From assembly GCA_023052935.1 (NCBI GenBank), contig CM041292.1, positions 80,796,169-80,860,168 of the forward strand: DNA of 64,000 nt, written 5' to 3'. The notes below the pieces were generated by a model, which saw nothing but the letters and a program-made list of their open reading frames with translations, had not been told where the DNA came from and made no database searches. Source of the stretch: Piezodorus guildinii. Taxonomy: Eukaryota; Arthropoda; Insecta; Hemiptera; Pentatomidae. Positions 46,223 to 57,797 of the stretch are shown piece by piece; position 1 is the stretch's first letter; each line of letters opens with the position of its first letter. A program made the position numbers and the translations under genes.

Positions 46223-47361
46223 GTCGTATTTACTTCTTTTATAAATAATATAAGTATATCTTATCCTATGGTTTTGTTTCTGTGCCAGACAAAAGTCTCG
46301 GTTTCTGTCTGTACTTTTCTGTTATTTTTATAGGACTGAAGGTCCCAGAATAAAATTTACTTTTCTTTCTTTCTCCTTTCTAATTTATAGTTTTAATGTC
46401 AAGACATAATAATGTGAAAAGTTATTGGAAGTAAATCTTGAACTTTTTTTGTTTTTATAAAGGTATTTTTAAAAGTACGTAAAAGATACAGGAAAATGTC
46501 AAGGAGAGAATAACAGTTTTTTCTCGATTCTTTATAAGCTTAAGAATGGAGATGTCTTTTGTATATTGTTTCTTTTTAAAATTTAACACATCTCACTACA
46601 CTACAAAATACTTGTATATTTATTTCAACAGTTTATTTTTATTGCTCTAATGAGGGTTGTTTAAGCGAATAACCTTGTTACAAGATTTTATTACGATCGT
46701 TCACTTCGATAGCCATTTAGATAATAAATAATACTTTAAAAGGCTTGGAGAGTCGGGTATAGTGATTGCATTAGTACTCCACTTTGCAAGAATATATGAG
46801 ACTATTCCAGGTGGCAATATAGATCCTAACCACCCTCATTTATAAACTGAATGAAAAATAGGAACTTAGAGGAGAACATGACCGAATAAAAACAGAAGTT
46901 TATTCCGATCGTATCAGGTAATGGTGACGTTTATATATGCGGGCCTCGGCAGTTGACGAGATAAAGGAAAGCGCAGACATTTAAAAATCCACTCTGTACG
47001 CGTTCCAGGCGTTTCTATTATCGTATCAAACTTAAGCTCAAAAATAGATAAGATAATAGTAGTTTTAAATAGGTATTTCATTTTAAAATATATATGGGTC
47101 AATCCATTCGCCCAGACCTAGTCGCTCAATATTTTTTATTTAAATGGTTTTTTTAACAGTACTTATCTATCCTTTCATGAATAAAGAAAGCTTTTAGTGC
47201 TGCAGCCGTTATAAGTCAGCTTCGCGACTGAAAACATGTGTCGGAAAAATCTAAATCTGGTAATTTTGGAGATGTCGAGTCAAAACAAAAACTAACAATA
47301 AGATGAGGATATGCTTTTATTTCTACGGTAATTTTATTTTATATGATTACTAAAAGATGTG
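46221..47361. other. No recognised gene
   Basis: The 62-codon minus frame at 46914 has no motif. The rest is AT-rich intergenic. Confidence 0.5.
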
Positions 47362-48060
47362 GAGGGCGCAACTCGGGACTCATGTAACTCCGTTGTTTTT
47401 TTTAAATGTTTTTTTATTGATATTTACAACTGTATTAGTTAATACAAGTAAATGAGCTATGAAATGAAATACGCGAAAAATACATAAAGAAAAACTGCCC
47501 ATGACAGCACTCCACTTGGTAATTTAAACTAGAAGGTCTCGAGGCCATCTTGTTTTCAGACGCCTAGGAGGATTGTCAGGAATAGAAGAGGAGGCAAGGA
47601 TTGAAAATAGTGGGTTAGAGTGGTAGTGGAGTTTGTCATGGAAGGATTGATACCTGGTTCGGGCCAAATCTACTACATATGGAACATTAAAGTGTTTATG
47701 GATGAGTTGATTCGTGACAAATTAGGAAGAGTAGAGGATTTTTGGAAGGATTTTGGATTGTAAGGATTGAAGACGGGAAGAATTTGATGGTTTAGTAGAG
47801 GCCCATAACTCCGTTGTTAAAATCAATTTAAGAACTTTTAAATAATGTGATAGCTGAAAAATGTTTAATGTATTACATTGAGTGTCGATGGAAATTGTTA
47901 TGCTTAACAATCACTCAAGTTTGTATACATTTTGTATTTCTTTTACAACTTTGTTTATAAGATAACATTTCTTCTCAAATCTTTAGCTTATGAATAATTA
48001 ATCGAAAATAAATTATATATCATTATTTATAAACATCCAGCGAATTACAGTCCATACCAA
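47362..48060 (+). repeat. Family A copy (5' part) split by a LINE
   Basis: GGGCGCAACTCGGGACTCAT...AACTCCGTTGTT is a diverged family A 5' end. After the inserted LINE it resumes with AAAATCAATTTAAGAACTTT and continues through the ATAAGATAAC and TCTTTAGCTT landmarks to ~48010. The 3' half is missing. Confidence 0.65.
47398..47805 (-). mobile_element. Family J LINE, 408-bp 5'-truncated insertion
   Basis: Exact 13-bp duplication TAACTCCGTTGTT at 47385-47397 and 47806-47818. The T-run at the left end puts it on the minus strand. It encodes the C-terminal STKPSNSSRLQSLQSKILPK block and the 3' UTR. Nested in family A (47362-48060). Confidence 0.88.
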
Positions 48061-48989
48061 AACTAATTTTTAAACCAAAATATTAACATATTTTGGAAAC
48101 GTTTACAAGTTAGGAAAACTTTGTTCAAGCTAAGCAATGGAGTAAATTCGAACCAGAAAAACAAAACATATATAAGTACACACATTATATAATGTAAATA
48201 TAATGATGAGACATGGGATTCAAGACGATATTTCACCGCCTCAGGCATCATTTTTCTTATTAAGGAAAAAGATCCTCTCTTTTTAACTTTAATGCTGAAA
48301 TGTTGGAAGAAAAACCTAAACATTAATTTATCTGTCTTTCTAACACGTATATGAAGTTCAGAAAAACTTGTTTATGATTATTATATTTGGTGTGAGTAGA
48401 AAAAAATTATATTCAAGCATCAGAAAGTAATAGTATACACTTGCTTGAGATATAAATTAAAAGCAAATCTCGTTGTTGAAAATTAATTATTCCAATACAC
48501 TGAAACAGCCAAAACCCATTAGGAAATTATTGAGTCACAATAGAGAAAAACACAATGACAAAGTGAAGAAGTGAATAAGCTTTTAGGAAGATAATATAAA
48601 AATTTACAATTAATCAGTGAAGTTTCATAATTTTAATTTGGCATTCATTAATACAATTTAAGAAGAAAAAGAAAAGTATTTTTAAGCATCATGAATAATT
48701 AATTAAAAATACACATTTTATCTTAATATAAGAATCATTTCAAATAATTTCGTTTTAATTTTAACCCTCAATGTTGAATGGCCTCGATATTAATAAATAA
48801 AAAACTTCTTCGAAATCAAATTTTAATTTCTTTCTTAAAAATTTTGTCTACTATATCTACTTTCATTAACCTATAAAGTTAGGTTAGTATAAAATTTTTG
48901 AAATCATGTTAGTATTCATTTGAAATACATGTTTTAGAACCCCAAAGTGGGTCTGCAATGACCAAGTATCGCAAGGACAGTATGAGTGG
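48061..48989. other. No recognised gene
   Basis: AT-rich. The 86-codon minus frame at 48063 is hydrophobic and low in complexity, with no domain seen. Confidence 0.45.
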
Positions 48990-49905
48990 TAAGTCTATAC
49001 ACACAGTTTGTTTAGTAACGATGGAGTTTATAAAATTATAATTTTACATTTTAGAAGCGCATGTTCCTGAGATGATAAAGCAACGTTTTCAACTAAATCG
49101 GTGAACCACAAGAGCCAATTTTTACCATAAATTTTGCACCCTTCAACGATTTTCTTTAAAAGATTCTGATCAAGCCCGTCATATCGATAAAATTTTTAAT
49201 ACGCTTTAATATAATTTAGGTTTTATTCAGATTAAAATAGTCTCTCAGGGCTTAATGCCTAATTGGTGAATTTTTTCTTTATAAAGTACCTTTAATTATG
49301 TAGATTCGAAAAAAAAATAAAAATATCATCTTATTAGCATTCATAAAAACGGCTTAATATACATGTTGAACGACTTTGATAACCAACTGTAGTATTGTAC
49401 ATATTGAGTGTAGATAATATTGTTATATTATCTAAGTGTAAATATAGATTTACGCTAATATATATTATATGTATTATATGATTACATTTATATGATTTGA
49501 TATAAATTGCAAGGTGAATTTTATAAATAGATGTTACATGATCCTTAAATAAAACGTTTGTTGAATTAAAACTAAAGGAGAAAAGAGCAAACAAATTTTT
49601 TAAGTGTATTTTTTTTTCAAAACATAAAAAAAGTAATATGGATGTATAATATACCAATTGGAAATCTAAAGATTTTAGAAAAAACGTTCCTTGGGGAAAG
49701 GGGTAATAATGTTGTATAAGGTAATGTGGAAGTAGTGAAAAGCGAATAAAAGTAAGTGATTATTGTAGATAATAAGAGTTGTTAGATTATTTAACCTAAA
49801 ATAAATGCTTCAATGGAAACTAAATGTAATTTAATAACTTTTTTCAACTCTAACTTCATTTAAAAACCTTAAAATTGATTTAAACAACCGAGGTAAGTGA
49901 ATATA
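48990..49905 (-). repeat. Family A copy, inverted
   Basis: Plus-strand order: TTCCTGAGATGATAAAGCAA, TCATATCGATAAAATTTTTA, CAGGGCTTAATGCC, AGTACCTTTAATTATG, then AACTAAAGGAGAAAAGAGC and GAGGTAAGTG at the right end, i.e. the family read backwards. The 3' terminal hairpin region is decayed. Confidence 0.75.
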
Positions 49906-50109
49906 GTGAATTTAAATATGAATAAGTCAATAAATATGTTTCTGAGACTTTGAACGACAATGGAGAAACTATTAACCGTACCATCAAATTGATAAAAAAT
50001 ATTCGTTTGTATCAGCAAATATAACTTATCTGATTGTTTCCTTTCTTTATTTTATTCTTTATTGTTAATTATTTATGTTATATTAATGTTTTATTTAATC
50101 TTTTATTTA

Positions 50110-50545
50110 TTACTACCTGACCCGGCAGGCGATGTCCTGTCTTGACAATTACTTAGCGAATTCGGTCAAGCCGTTCACGTGTGATGCGATTTTTACATAC
50201 ATTTTTATATATGTAGATAGAGAGATTATTATTGACTAAGAATATTTAAAAAAAAAAAAAAGAAAAAAAAACCTATTGACCTAAGTAACTTTTCTCTTTT
50301 TTTCTTCCATAAGACCCTTCTCCTGACTTTATATATAAAGATATAGAGATTATTGTTACCTTGCAAAATACAAAAAAAAAAATTATCTACAAAAGTGACT
50401 TTTTCTTTTTTTTTCATTCAAAAGATCATTCTCCAGAATGATATAAATATAACGAAAAAAGGAATTAGGGAAATCGGTCTAGCCGTTCACGCGTTATGCG
50501 ATGACCAAGGGAAAATGCGATTCATTTTTAGATATATAGATTATT
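50110..50545 (+). repeat. Two LINE-like 3'-end phrases with tandem duplication between
   Basis: TCAAGCCGTTCACGTGTGAT at ~50166 and TCTAGCCGTTCACGCGTTAT at ~50478 are related. Between them a ~120-bp A/T-tract unit starting GAGATTATT is present twice (about 50221 and 50346). ACCTGACCCGGCAGGCGATG at ~50116 resembles a very common insect retroelement phrase. Class uncertain. Confidence 0.5.
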
Positions 50546-51290
50546 ATTATTATTTATTTTTTATCGTATATTATTTATTTATTTTTATTTGTTATTATTT
50601 ATCTATTTTATTATATTAATATTTTATTTATTTATTTTTAATATTTTTTATACGAGTATATCTTATTTATTATTTCCTTTCCTTCATTTTTTCAGAAATC
50701 TTCATTTTGGTAAATTGTTTTTCTTTTTGTTTGTTTTTTGTAAAGATGTGAGGGCGATAATAACCATATGCAGTTTTTTTCCCCTTAGAATTAAAACAAC
50801 AACATAATCGAATTTAATATATTCAAATTTTTCCGAAGGGCTCCTAACAACAAAAATATTTCTATTTATTACAACTCGTAAACCCTAAGAAAGATCCTAC
50901 AATTTCATTGGAATATATGATAGAAGAAAATAAAAAATCTCTCTTGACGGGCGTTGAAAACCTACAGGCCGCTTTGAAGATAGGCTTAATCTCATACAAA
51001 TAAACAGCCCGCATCTCAGCTTAAGTTCTAAGCCAGGTAAATGCATATAATCCTGGATAGCAAACCTGGATCATACAAACTGCTCCGCTGGAGAATATAC
51101 ATTACGAATTCACAGAGCAAAGGGCTTAACAATAATCTGGATTTTCTAGAGAAAAAGTGGCTTAAAAAATGTACTTTTTAAAATTATTCTAACCTTGCAT
51201 TAATATTGATGCAAATGTATTTATTTTATGTTGATACTTGGTACTATAGTGAACATTAGAAAGCGTAAGAAAAGTACTAAGTAAAATACT
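50546..51290. other. T/A low-complexity run, then unassigned sequence
   Basis: TTA/TTTA-rich low complexity to ~50690; its long frames are composition artefacts. A slightly less AT-rich patch at 50940-51120 is unrecognised. Confidence 0.5.
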
Positions 51291-51739
51291 TTTTTACCTT
51301 CAATTACCTCTATATGAAATATATAGTAAAGGAAAGTATTGTGATCGTGAAAATTTTCAAATTTCAGTTAAAGCATATCAATGGAAATACACCTTTTAGC
51401 GTTTCCTGGGTCCAAATAAGCAAGTCTCGCAAAAAGGTCTGAGTGTGTGTGGTAAATCTGGCTCAAAAACAAGTTTTACGAAACTGAAATTTCATATTTA
51501 AGACAAATATGCACCTGAGATGTTGCAGCAAACTTTTCACCAAAATCAGCCGACCATAAGTTTTACTTCATAAAATGCGTTTTGCACATTTTTACATCTC
51601 AAAAATGCCTCTAACGATTTTTATTAAACTCGCTCTTTCGATGTAAAATTTAATATCAGGTAAGTTTCATGCCGATGAAATAGTCTGTCACGACTTAAAT
51701 GCCGATATTTTAAATTTTCTCAATTTAAAGTACCTTAAT

Positions 51740-51827
51740 TTTTTGGGGCAATTACCACAACTTGTATAAAGTTTGAGGCATGTGGCCAGTTGTAAAATAT
51801 TGAAAAATAAAAATCTTAATCTTAATC
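51740..51827 (+). repeat. Short retroelement tail with (TCTTAA)n end
   Basis: About 88 bp ending AATCTTAATCTTAATC, between TACCTTAAT (51731) and TACCTTTAAT (51828), a near-exact duplication of family A sequence. Looks like a strongly truncated LINE/SINE 3' end. Confidence 0.5.
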
Positions 51828-52250
51828 TACCTTTAATGTTTTATATTTAAAAAAATAACTACGTCATATTTTTTGGATTAGTAAAAAGCAGCTAAATATA
51901 CACGTAGAACGAACTCAGTGACCAACTAAAGGAGATAAGAGCAGACTTCGAAAATTTTCACGATCGCAATACTTTCCCTTACTATATATTTCATATATAG
52001 GTGAGTGAAAGTAAAAATATTATCTCATACATTAAATTAAAGTTACAAAAGGTACTGTAAAGTTACTAAAAGTGCATAACTATAATTACTAATTATTATA
52101 CGCAACAATTTAATCTTGTTGTATCATTTAATCTAAATCATATGCTTTCTACGAGACTGAATTAACTTTTTATTAAAATTAACATACAAGTTTATTAAAC
52201 ATTGAGTATGTTTATATTTATAATGTTCATACTCATATGTTTAATAGTTC

Positions 52251-52323
52251 TTTGTTTATTTATTTAACGTAACTTAGCGCTGTTGTGGTTAATCGGACGA
52301 TGCTACAGTGAGTCCTAAATTTC
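52251..52323 (-). mobile_element. SINE family S1, 73-bp truncated insertion
   Basis: Only tail and distal body. Exact 11-bp duplication TTTAATAGTTC at 52240-52250 and 52324-52334. Inside family A 51291-52390. Confidence 0.88.
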
Positions 52324-52835
52324 TTTAATAGTTCTTAAATTGGTTTTAAGAGCCGAGGTATGTGAAATTCGCGTGTTGCTCGCACCAGACCTTTATTTTC
52401 AAACGAAACAAAAAAACATTATTAACGACCTTATTATTCTGCTGTATTAAAAAATAAAGTATTATTGTTTCATATTTCATCATTATTATACATTAAAATA
52501 AAGAAAAAAGGGACTAAATTAGAATATCAGAACAGATGAAAGCAACCATCAGAGAATATGTACTAAATTAATAACATCATTATTCAAATCGAAGAAACGA
52601 TTTTTATATTGATTTCAACGCCTATACTTGGAAATTACTGACGCAACATGGCTCCATTGCATGTATCATGCGAAGTACTTTTTTTCTACCACTATTAGGG
52701 AAAGCGTGGGAGTAAGAAAAAAGAAGTATAATGTCTTATTTATGGAATAATTAATTTTAAAAACATATATTCATTTTCATGCTATTCGTGTAAAGTTTTA
52801 TCAGAAGGATTAAAAAGAATCATTGAAAACAGAAA

Positions 52836-52839
52836 TCTC

Positions 52840-52872
<33 letters not shown>
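52836..52872. repeat. (CT)n microsatellite
   Basis: Two CT runs separated by a CC. Confidence 0.95.
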
Positions 52873-53689
52873 TTCTTCTATTTATTTGATAATATTAATT
52901 TGAAGTGATATAATAAAACAATCAATTAAAAACTTTTCAAGATGTAATGATCTTTAAAAATAATCAATGAGCTAAATAACTAATGAAAGCTTTATATATA
53001 TAATATATATACAGTATAATAGAAGAAGGTTTAATTTGGATTTAGTCCCTTAAGAATAACATAAATGTTACAAATACACATCAGGCAGAAGCAAAATTTT
53101 GGGCTGGAGCCCAGAGCCACACCTGCCGAAAGGGAAGGGAAGGATGGTAGTAAATGATTAAGAATGAAAACAGAGATCGATCGTTGGGAAATTACGATAT
53201 ATTCTTTATTGTTTAAAACTAGATTTTATGATGTTTTCTAACAAAATAAAATTAAACACTATAACTCATAAGTATAGTTAGTAAAGATGTGTTCATGATG
53301 ATTAACAGTAAACGCTTATACAAGTAGTGATTAGGGCAAAATCACATTCAATCGCGATTTTAAAATCCCCCTATTTTCGGATGCAAATTTTGCAGAAGCT
53401 GGGTGAGCCCCCAATATAATCCTCCTACTGTTGCTGTAACAATAGGAAACAAATTATTTTATCACTGGCTTCGAACTCGGAACACGGAGATCAGTAGTCC
53501 ATAGCTACCAAGTTCCACGTTTCTCTAGAACATTACAAATGCCTTTATCAGATGTAAAATAAAATGAAAAGGTTTGTGTGGTTTTATTTCGAAGAACGTC
53601 ATTATTAGTGTATTGAATTATAAAAATGTATTTATTTATTTATTAATTAGGAGAAACGAATTTATTTGTATTCTTTATTTGGATTCTAC
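52873..53689. other. No gene; possible tRNA-like relic at about 53465-53520
   Basis: Minus strand: TGGTAGCTATGGACT and, ~20 bp on, GAGTTCGAAGCC resemble A and B boxes. A less AT-rich patch at ~53085-53145 is unassigned. Confidence 0.35.
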
Positions 53690-54120
53690 GCATCTTGATA
53701 TGTAATATCTCAAATTTTGAAGGGGATAATTTTTTTGGTCGATTTTAAAGGTTCGTTATTGAAAATAATAAACCAAAAGCATTTTTATTTTCTTTCTATT
53801 TTCATTCAAATAATTAAAGTAAAAATTCCTGATTCCAGGACACCTTACATTTTAACTTTATTATCAATAGTAACCGAGTTATCAGGGAATCACATCTCTT
53901 ATAATTTGTGGTTTCACTATGTAAGATGATTTAAATTTTTTTTGCTCTTTGTCCATCGCGTTATCTTAAACTCAAAAATCTTTTCTATTTTTCCCTTTCT
54001 TCAATAATAACAGATTTTTGATGAAATTGCATCTATTATAATTTGTTACTTGAATATAAATATGGCTCCTTTTTATTGAAAATAATAAACCAATAAAATG
54101 GAAATAAGATAGAGATAATA
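53690..54120 (+). repeat. Dispersed repeat family B, second locus
   Basis: GGTTCGTTATTGAAAATAAT...AACCAAAAGC, AGTAACCGAGTT...GGGAATCACATC, and CTTCAATAATAACAG...GAAATTGCATC match 37485-38100. The locus contains about two successive units. Confidence 0.55.
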
Positions 54121-55587
54121 AGTGTTTACGTTTATTTTTTTTTTATTTTTTAATATAGGTAGTATTGACCTACGTGCACATCTTACAATGTATTGATATT
54201 TATTCGTATTTTTTAGATATCTTAACAGAACGTGAAATATGGTAAGAATAATTAACACAGATAATAAATAATTAAGGCTCCTTTAGAGAGGAGAAAGTTC
54301 AATGGTATCGCTGCCGTGAACATAAGTTCTTAACAGATCCTGCTTCCAAGTTTAAAGGTAATTTACAAAGTAATTACTCTACTTAGCATTTTGATTAGTC
54401 ACTAACAACCAGTGACATCCAAATCCATATTAGTAGAATTAACATACATGTATATTCATTAACATTACAATTCTGGTTCATGGATCGCGTATATTATTAG
54501 GAGTTAAATCATTATTGCTGAATGAAGCAAGGTGATAAAGTAAGTTATATACATTCTATTTAGCATATTGATTTTTTTTTATCAAATCCTTTTCCGGCAA
54601 TACGGGTTTCGGCATCAGTGGCGTAATATACATCTAGGGGCTGTAAATTTTATTTATTTAATTTTTCTATTTATTCATATGATATTATTCCCGATATATG
54701 TGGAATATAAATCATGTTTATTTGCTTTAATAAACGGAGAAAAAAAGATACCCTTCACAGACTTCTTCCTAAACAACTGCTGGTCTCAAACATATACAGC
54801 TTCTCATGATGCTGTACAGTGCAATCAATATTTAAATATCCCTAATAGGAACCATTGACCCAATTGAATTAATGAGCCCAATGCGACTTTACAAACTAAT
54901 TTTGCTACGCTTTAAAACAAGCCGATTATCCCACATTTTTGAAAATGTTTACATTTCTAAAATTACTTAGAATTTATATCATACTAAGATAATGGGGGCA
55001 TTTAACAAAGAACATAATATATAATTCTCACAACCCCACTTAAATGAATACTTAAAAAAATATGAAATTTTTAGCAAAACATCGTAACAAAGCTAAAAAA
55101 TAAATTTTAAAATATCCTTAAAAGGTTTTACATTTATCATATAGATTTTCAAAAAGAAAAAAATCTGATTTTTTTTAATAATTTTAAAGCGAAAGCAGAG
55201 GTAATTTTTTTTTTTTCTACCGTAAATATCAAAGAGCTTCGCGAAGGCGTTTTGATTATGGTAGTAGTATGGCTGGCTGATTATGATTATGGTAGTATAT
55301 GATTATAGAAGTAGTAGTATGGCAACAGAAGAAAGTTTGTAAATACTCTATGAAGACCAAATGCAAACCCAAGTATAACAGTTTCAGAGAGATTTCCCAA
55401 GTTGAGTATTTCATTAAATATAATCATTGACCTAGACGATAAAACATATTATTTCATTTAGCTCAAATCTGTAACTTGTGATTTAGAAAATAAAAAATAA
55501 ATCGAAATGTTAAACTAGTCTTTAAGATTTTTTTCTTATCTCAATCTAAGTCTTAATCGTCATAGAGGTTTAAGTTATCGTTTCCAA
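54121..55587. other. No recognised gene
   Basis: The 96-codon frame at 54568 lacks motifs. A short local repetition of GATTATGGTAGTA / AGTAGTAGTATGG lies at 55255-55320. Confidence 0.45.
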
Positions 55588-55725
55588 TTTTTTTTTAAAA
55601 TATTTTTATTGAGATATATTACAATTTGTATCAAAATGAACCATAGTAATAGTGATATGAGACCACATTCATACAGTATTTACAACAAACAATGATAAAG
55701 TCGATTTAAATAAAAATAGAAAATA
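55588..55725 (-). repeat. Family J LINE 3' UTR, split by a mariner
   Basis: TTTTTATTGAGATATATTAC, CACATTCATACAGTATTTAC and AACAATGATAAAGTCGATTT match the 3' UTR of the J copies at 33411 and 27205. It stops at the TA target of the mariner and may resume in the A-rich sequence after 56689. Confidence 0.7.
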
Positions 55726-56687
55726 TTGGGTTGTGTCACATGAAATGTCCATTTTCAATGTAAAGGATTTTTATTAAAAATACGATATGAAAACAAGATA
55801 CTTTTATTCAAAGTATTTACCTTCTTTTTCTACACATTTTTCCCAACATGACACCAACTTTTTTATCCCCGAACTGAAAAACTCTGAGCTTTGAAGTGAA
55901 ACAAAAAACGCAATTTGAATGCAAACACAGAAACGCAATGTAAAACAAAAACGCACTTTTCACTTGATCATAATTTTCAAACAGTTTTTCTTTGACGAAG
56001 TTGTCTAAATTCCTGAACAGGTGGTAATCTGTTGGAGACAAGTCGGGAGAATATGGTGGATGCGGAAAAACTTCGTAGCCCAGTTCTTTCAATTTTTGCA
56101 CGGTATGTTTTAAAACATGGGGTCTTGCTGCCGCTCAGTGAGATCATGAGGTACCCATGTATCGAGCTTTTTTACTTTCCCAATACACTTTAAATGTCTG
56201 CAAACGGTAGATGCACTTGCATTTAGTTGTGCTGAGAGTCCTTTAACTGTTTAGTAGGGATTTCCTTCTACTGTATGTCTGAGGACATGGTTGTCTATTA
56301 CGGACGGAGGTCTTCCTCGGGGTTTCCAAAAGTTTTCCAAGTCGGTGTCCCCAGCTGAAAACTTGGCATACCAACGGCGAATGGTCCGTTCATTAACACT
56401 CCCTTCGCCAAACGCCTTGCAAATATTTCTAGCTGCCTTAGCTGCTCAATGGCCGAGTTTAAACTTGTACAAAAATATTACTCGAAAATCGCGTGTTTCC
56501 ATGTTCGTATTTGGAGGTATACTAAAAAGTGGGTAATTGATTGGGAAGATAATGTTTATAATACAAAGGTAGAGGATTAGTATCTGTTTACTTTAAATAT
56601 GTAAACATTCGGAAGAAAACAACATAAACCTGCAAAATCCTTTATGTATTTCATAAACTATAAAAACGGACATGTGAAACAACCCAA
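55726..56687 (-). mobile_element. Mariner transposon (second lineage), internally deleted
   Basis: 962 bp bounded by inverted ends TTGGGTTGTGTCACATG... and ...CATGTGAAACAACCCAA with TA at 55724-55725 and 56688-56689. It codes on the minus strand. The ends differ from those of the mariner at 24065, so two lineages are present. Confidence 0.9.
55817..56501 (-). pseudogene. Mariner transposase remnant, stops and central deletion
   Basis: From about 56501 the minus strand reads METRDFRVIFLYKFKLGH, a stop, AAKAARNICKAFGEGSVNER, TIRRWYAKFSAGDTDLENF, KPRGRPPSVIDNHVLRHTVE, a stop, then GLSAQLNASASTVCRHLK and WVPHDLTERQQ: the paired helix-turn-helix DNA-binding part with its GRPPS hinge. It then jumps directly to the catalytic-domain end, KLKELGYEVFPHPPYSPDL and SPTDYHLFRNL (third Asp). 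The segment with the first two catalytic Asp residues is deleted, and stops interrupt the N-terminus. Non-functional. Confidence 0.85.
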
Positions 56688-56689
56688 TA

Positions 56690-57370
56690 AAAAAAAAAAT
56701 AGAAATAGAATAAATAAAGATGAGAGATATAATAATTAAATAAATATATAAATAAAAAAATAAAGGCCCCTAAATTGTGAACATTTAGCTGCCCTTGTCA
56801 ATTAACATTAATAGAATTTTATTGATTATAATTAAATAAATACGTTATAATACCCTTTCATCCAGATAAGAGTCATAAACAAATATATTAACTAATGATT
56901 AACATCCCATGGATGATAAATATATCATTATACTACCGACAAGTATTTCCCTAAACCACTCTATATTATATCATCAATAAATATTTCTGAATTTGTTTAT
57001 AACAAATCTGCCAGTAAGATTGAACTCGAATTAAACCTAGCTGTTACGAGAAGAGGATAAGTGTGACAAATGGTCAAAATGCTCCTAGCTTTTGAAATAC
57101 TGGACCAAACATTATCAGTGAACGTGCCTTTCATTTTACAATTAATATTACTACTGTCAAAATAAAAAAATTTAAATAAAACAAGAGAGGTAGGAAATCA
57201 ATTTTTTAAATTTTAAATCATAAATTAAATCCTGTTCTTAAACTAAAACAAAATGAATAGTTAAATAAGATATGAACGATAACTGTAACTAGAAGAAGCG
57301 AAAAAAACGAATAAAAGCGGTGGTCAAGGAAATGTTATGAAACTTCATATTCATATTACACCGTGATTGT
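56690..57370. other. No recognised gene; left flank of the foldback element
   Basis: A-rich start, then AT-rich sequence without frames. Confidence 0.5.
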
Positions 57371-57384
57371 TTCTTTATATATAG

Positions 57385-57552
57385 CATTTCCAAGTCAATT
57401 GTAACTTTTTCCAAGTCAAATGTAACCTTTTCCAAGTCAAATGTAACCCTTTCCAAGTCAAATGTAACCATTTCCATTTCAAATGTCACCTTTTCCATTT
57501 CAAATGTCACCTTTTCCATTTCAAATGTTACCTTTTCCAAGTCAAATGTCAC
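57385..57552 (-). repeat. 21-bp tandem array, left arm, eight units
   Basis: Eight exact-length units on the minus strand, of the types GTTACATTTGACTTGGAAAAG and GTGACATTTGAAATGGAAAAG. The reading KVTFDLE/KVTFEME is a consequence of the 21-nt period. Confidence 0.95.
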
Positions 57553-57797
57553 CTTTTTCTTCACTTCTAGCCTTAAATATTCCGTTTTATTTATTTATTT
57601 ATTGAAAAATAATTAGTTTAATTAAAATTATGACTTTTTTAATAATTTTGGCATATCATATCACTGTTTTTTTGTTGTTTTTTAGATATTTGATATCAAG
57701 TTCTGTTTTTTACGAACTAAAATTTAAAAAAATATTTAGTTTCAAAATAGTTGTTGATTTTGAATTTTTGGAGGGGAGGGATAGTTTTTGGGAATAA
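57553..57797. repeat. Single-copy part of left arm
   Basis: Reverse complement of ~60445-60701 with very few differences over ~245 bp. Contains the GATATTTGATATCAAGTTCT phrase. Confidence 0.9.

Larger units (their letters stand above)
51291..52390 (-). mobile_element. Family A, near full-length, inverted, with two insertions
   Basis: Left end ATATAGTAAAGGAAAGTATT (reversed 3' signature) and right end GTGAAATTCGCGTGTTGCTC (reversed 5' signature). Interrupted by a ~88-bp fragment at 51740-51827 and a SINE fragment at 52251-52323. A second signature, CGCAATACTTTCCCTTACTA at ~51964, sits inside in the opposite orientation, so part of a second copy is embedded or the middle is rearranged. Confidence 0.75.

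Noticed and set aside
50353..50807. Phe/Tyr/Ile-rich frames
   Set aside because: Low-complexity TTA/TTTA sequence.
56291..56536. 81-codon plus-strand frame
   Set aside because: Antisense shadow of the minus-strand mariner transposase N-terminus.
57289..57564. 91-codon minus-strand frame with KVTFDLE heptad repeats (and its mirror at 60690-60911) as a repeat protein gene
   Set aside because: It is fully explained by the 21-bp tandem array, occurs in both inverted arms, and has no neighbouring gene structure.
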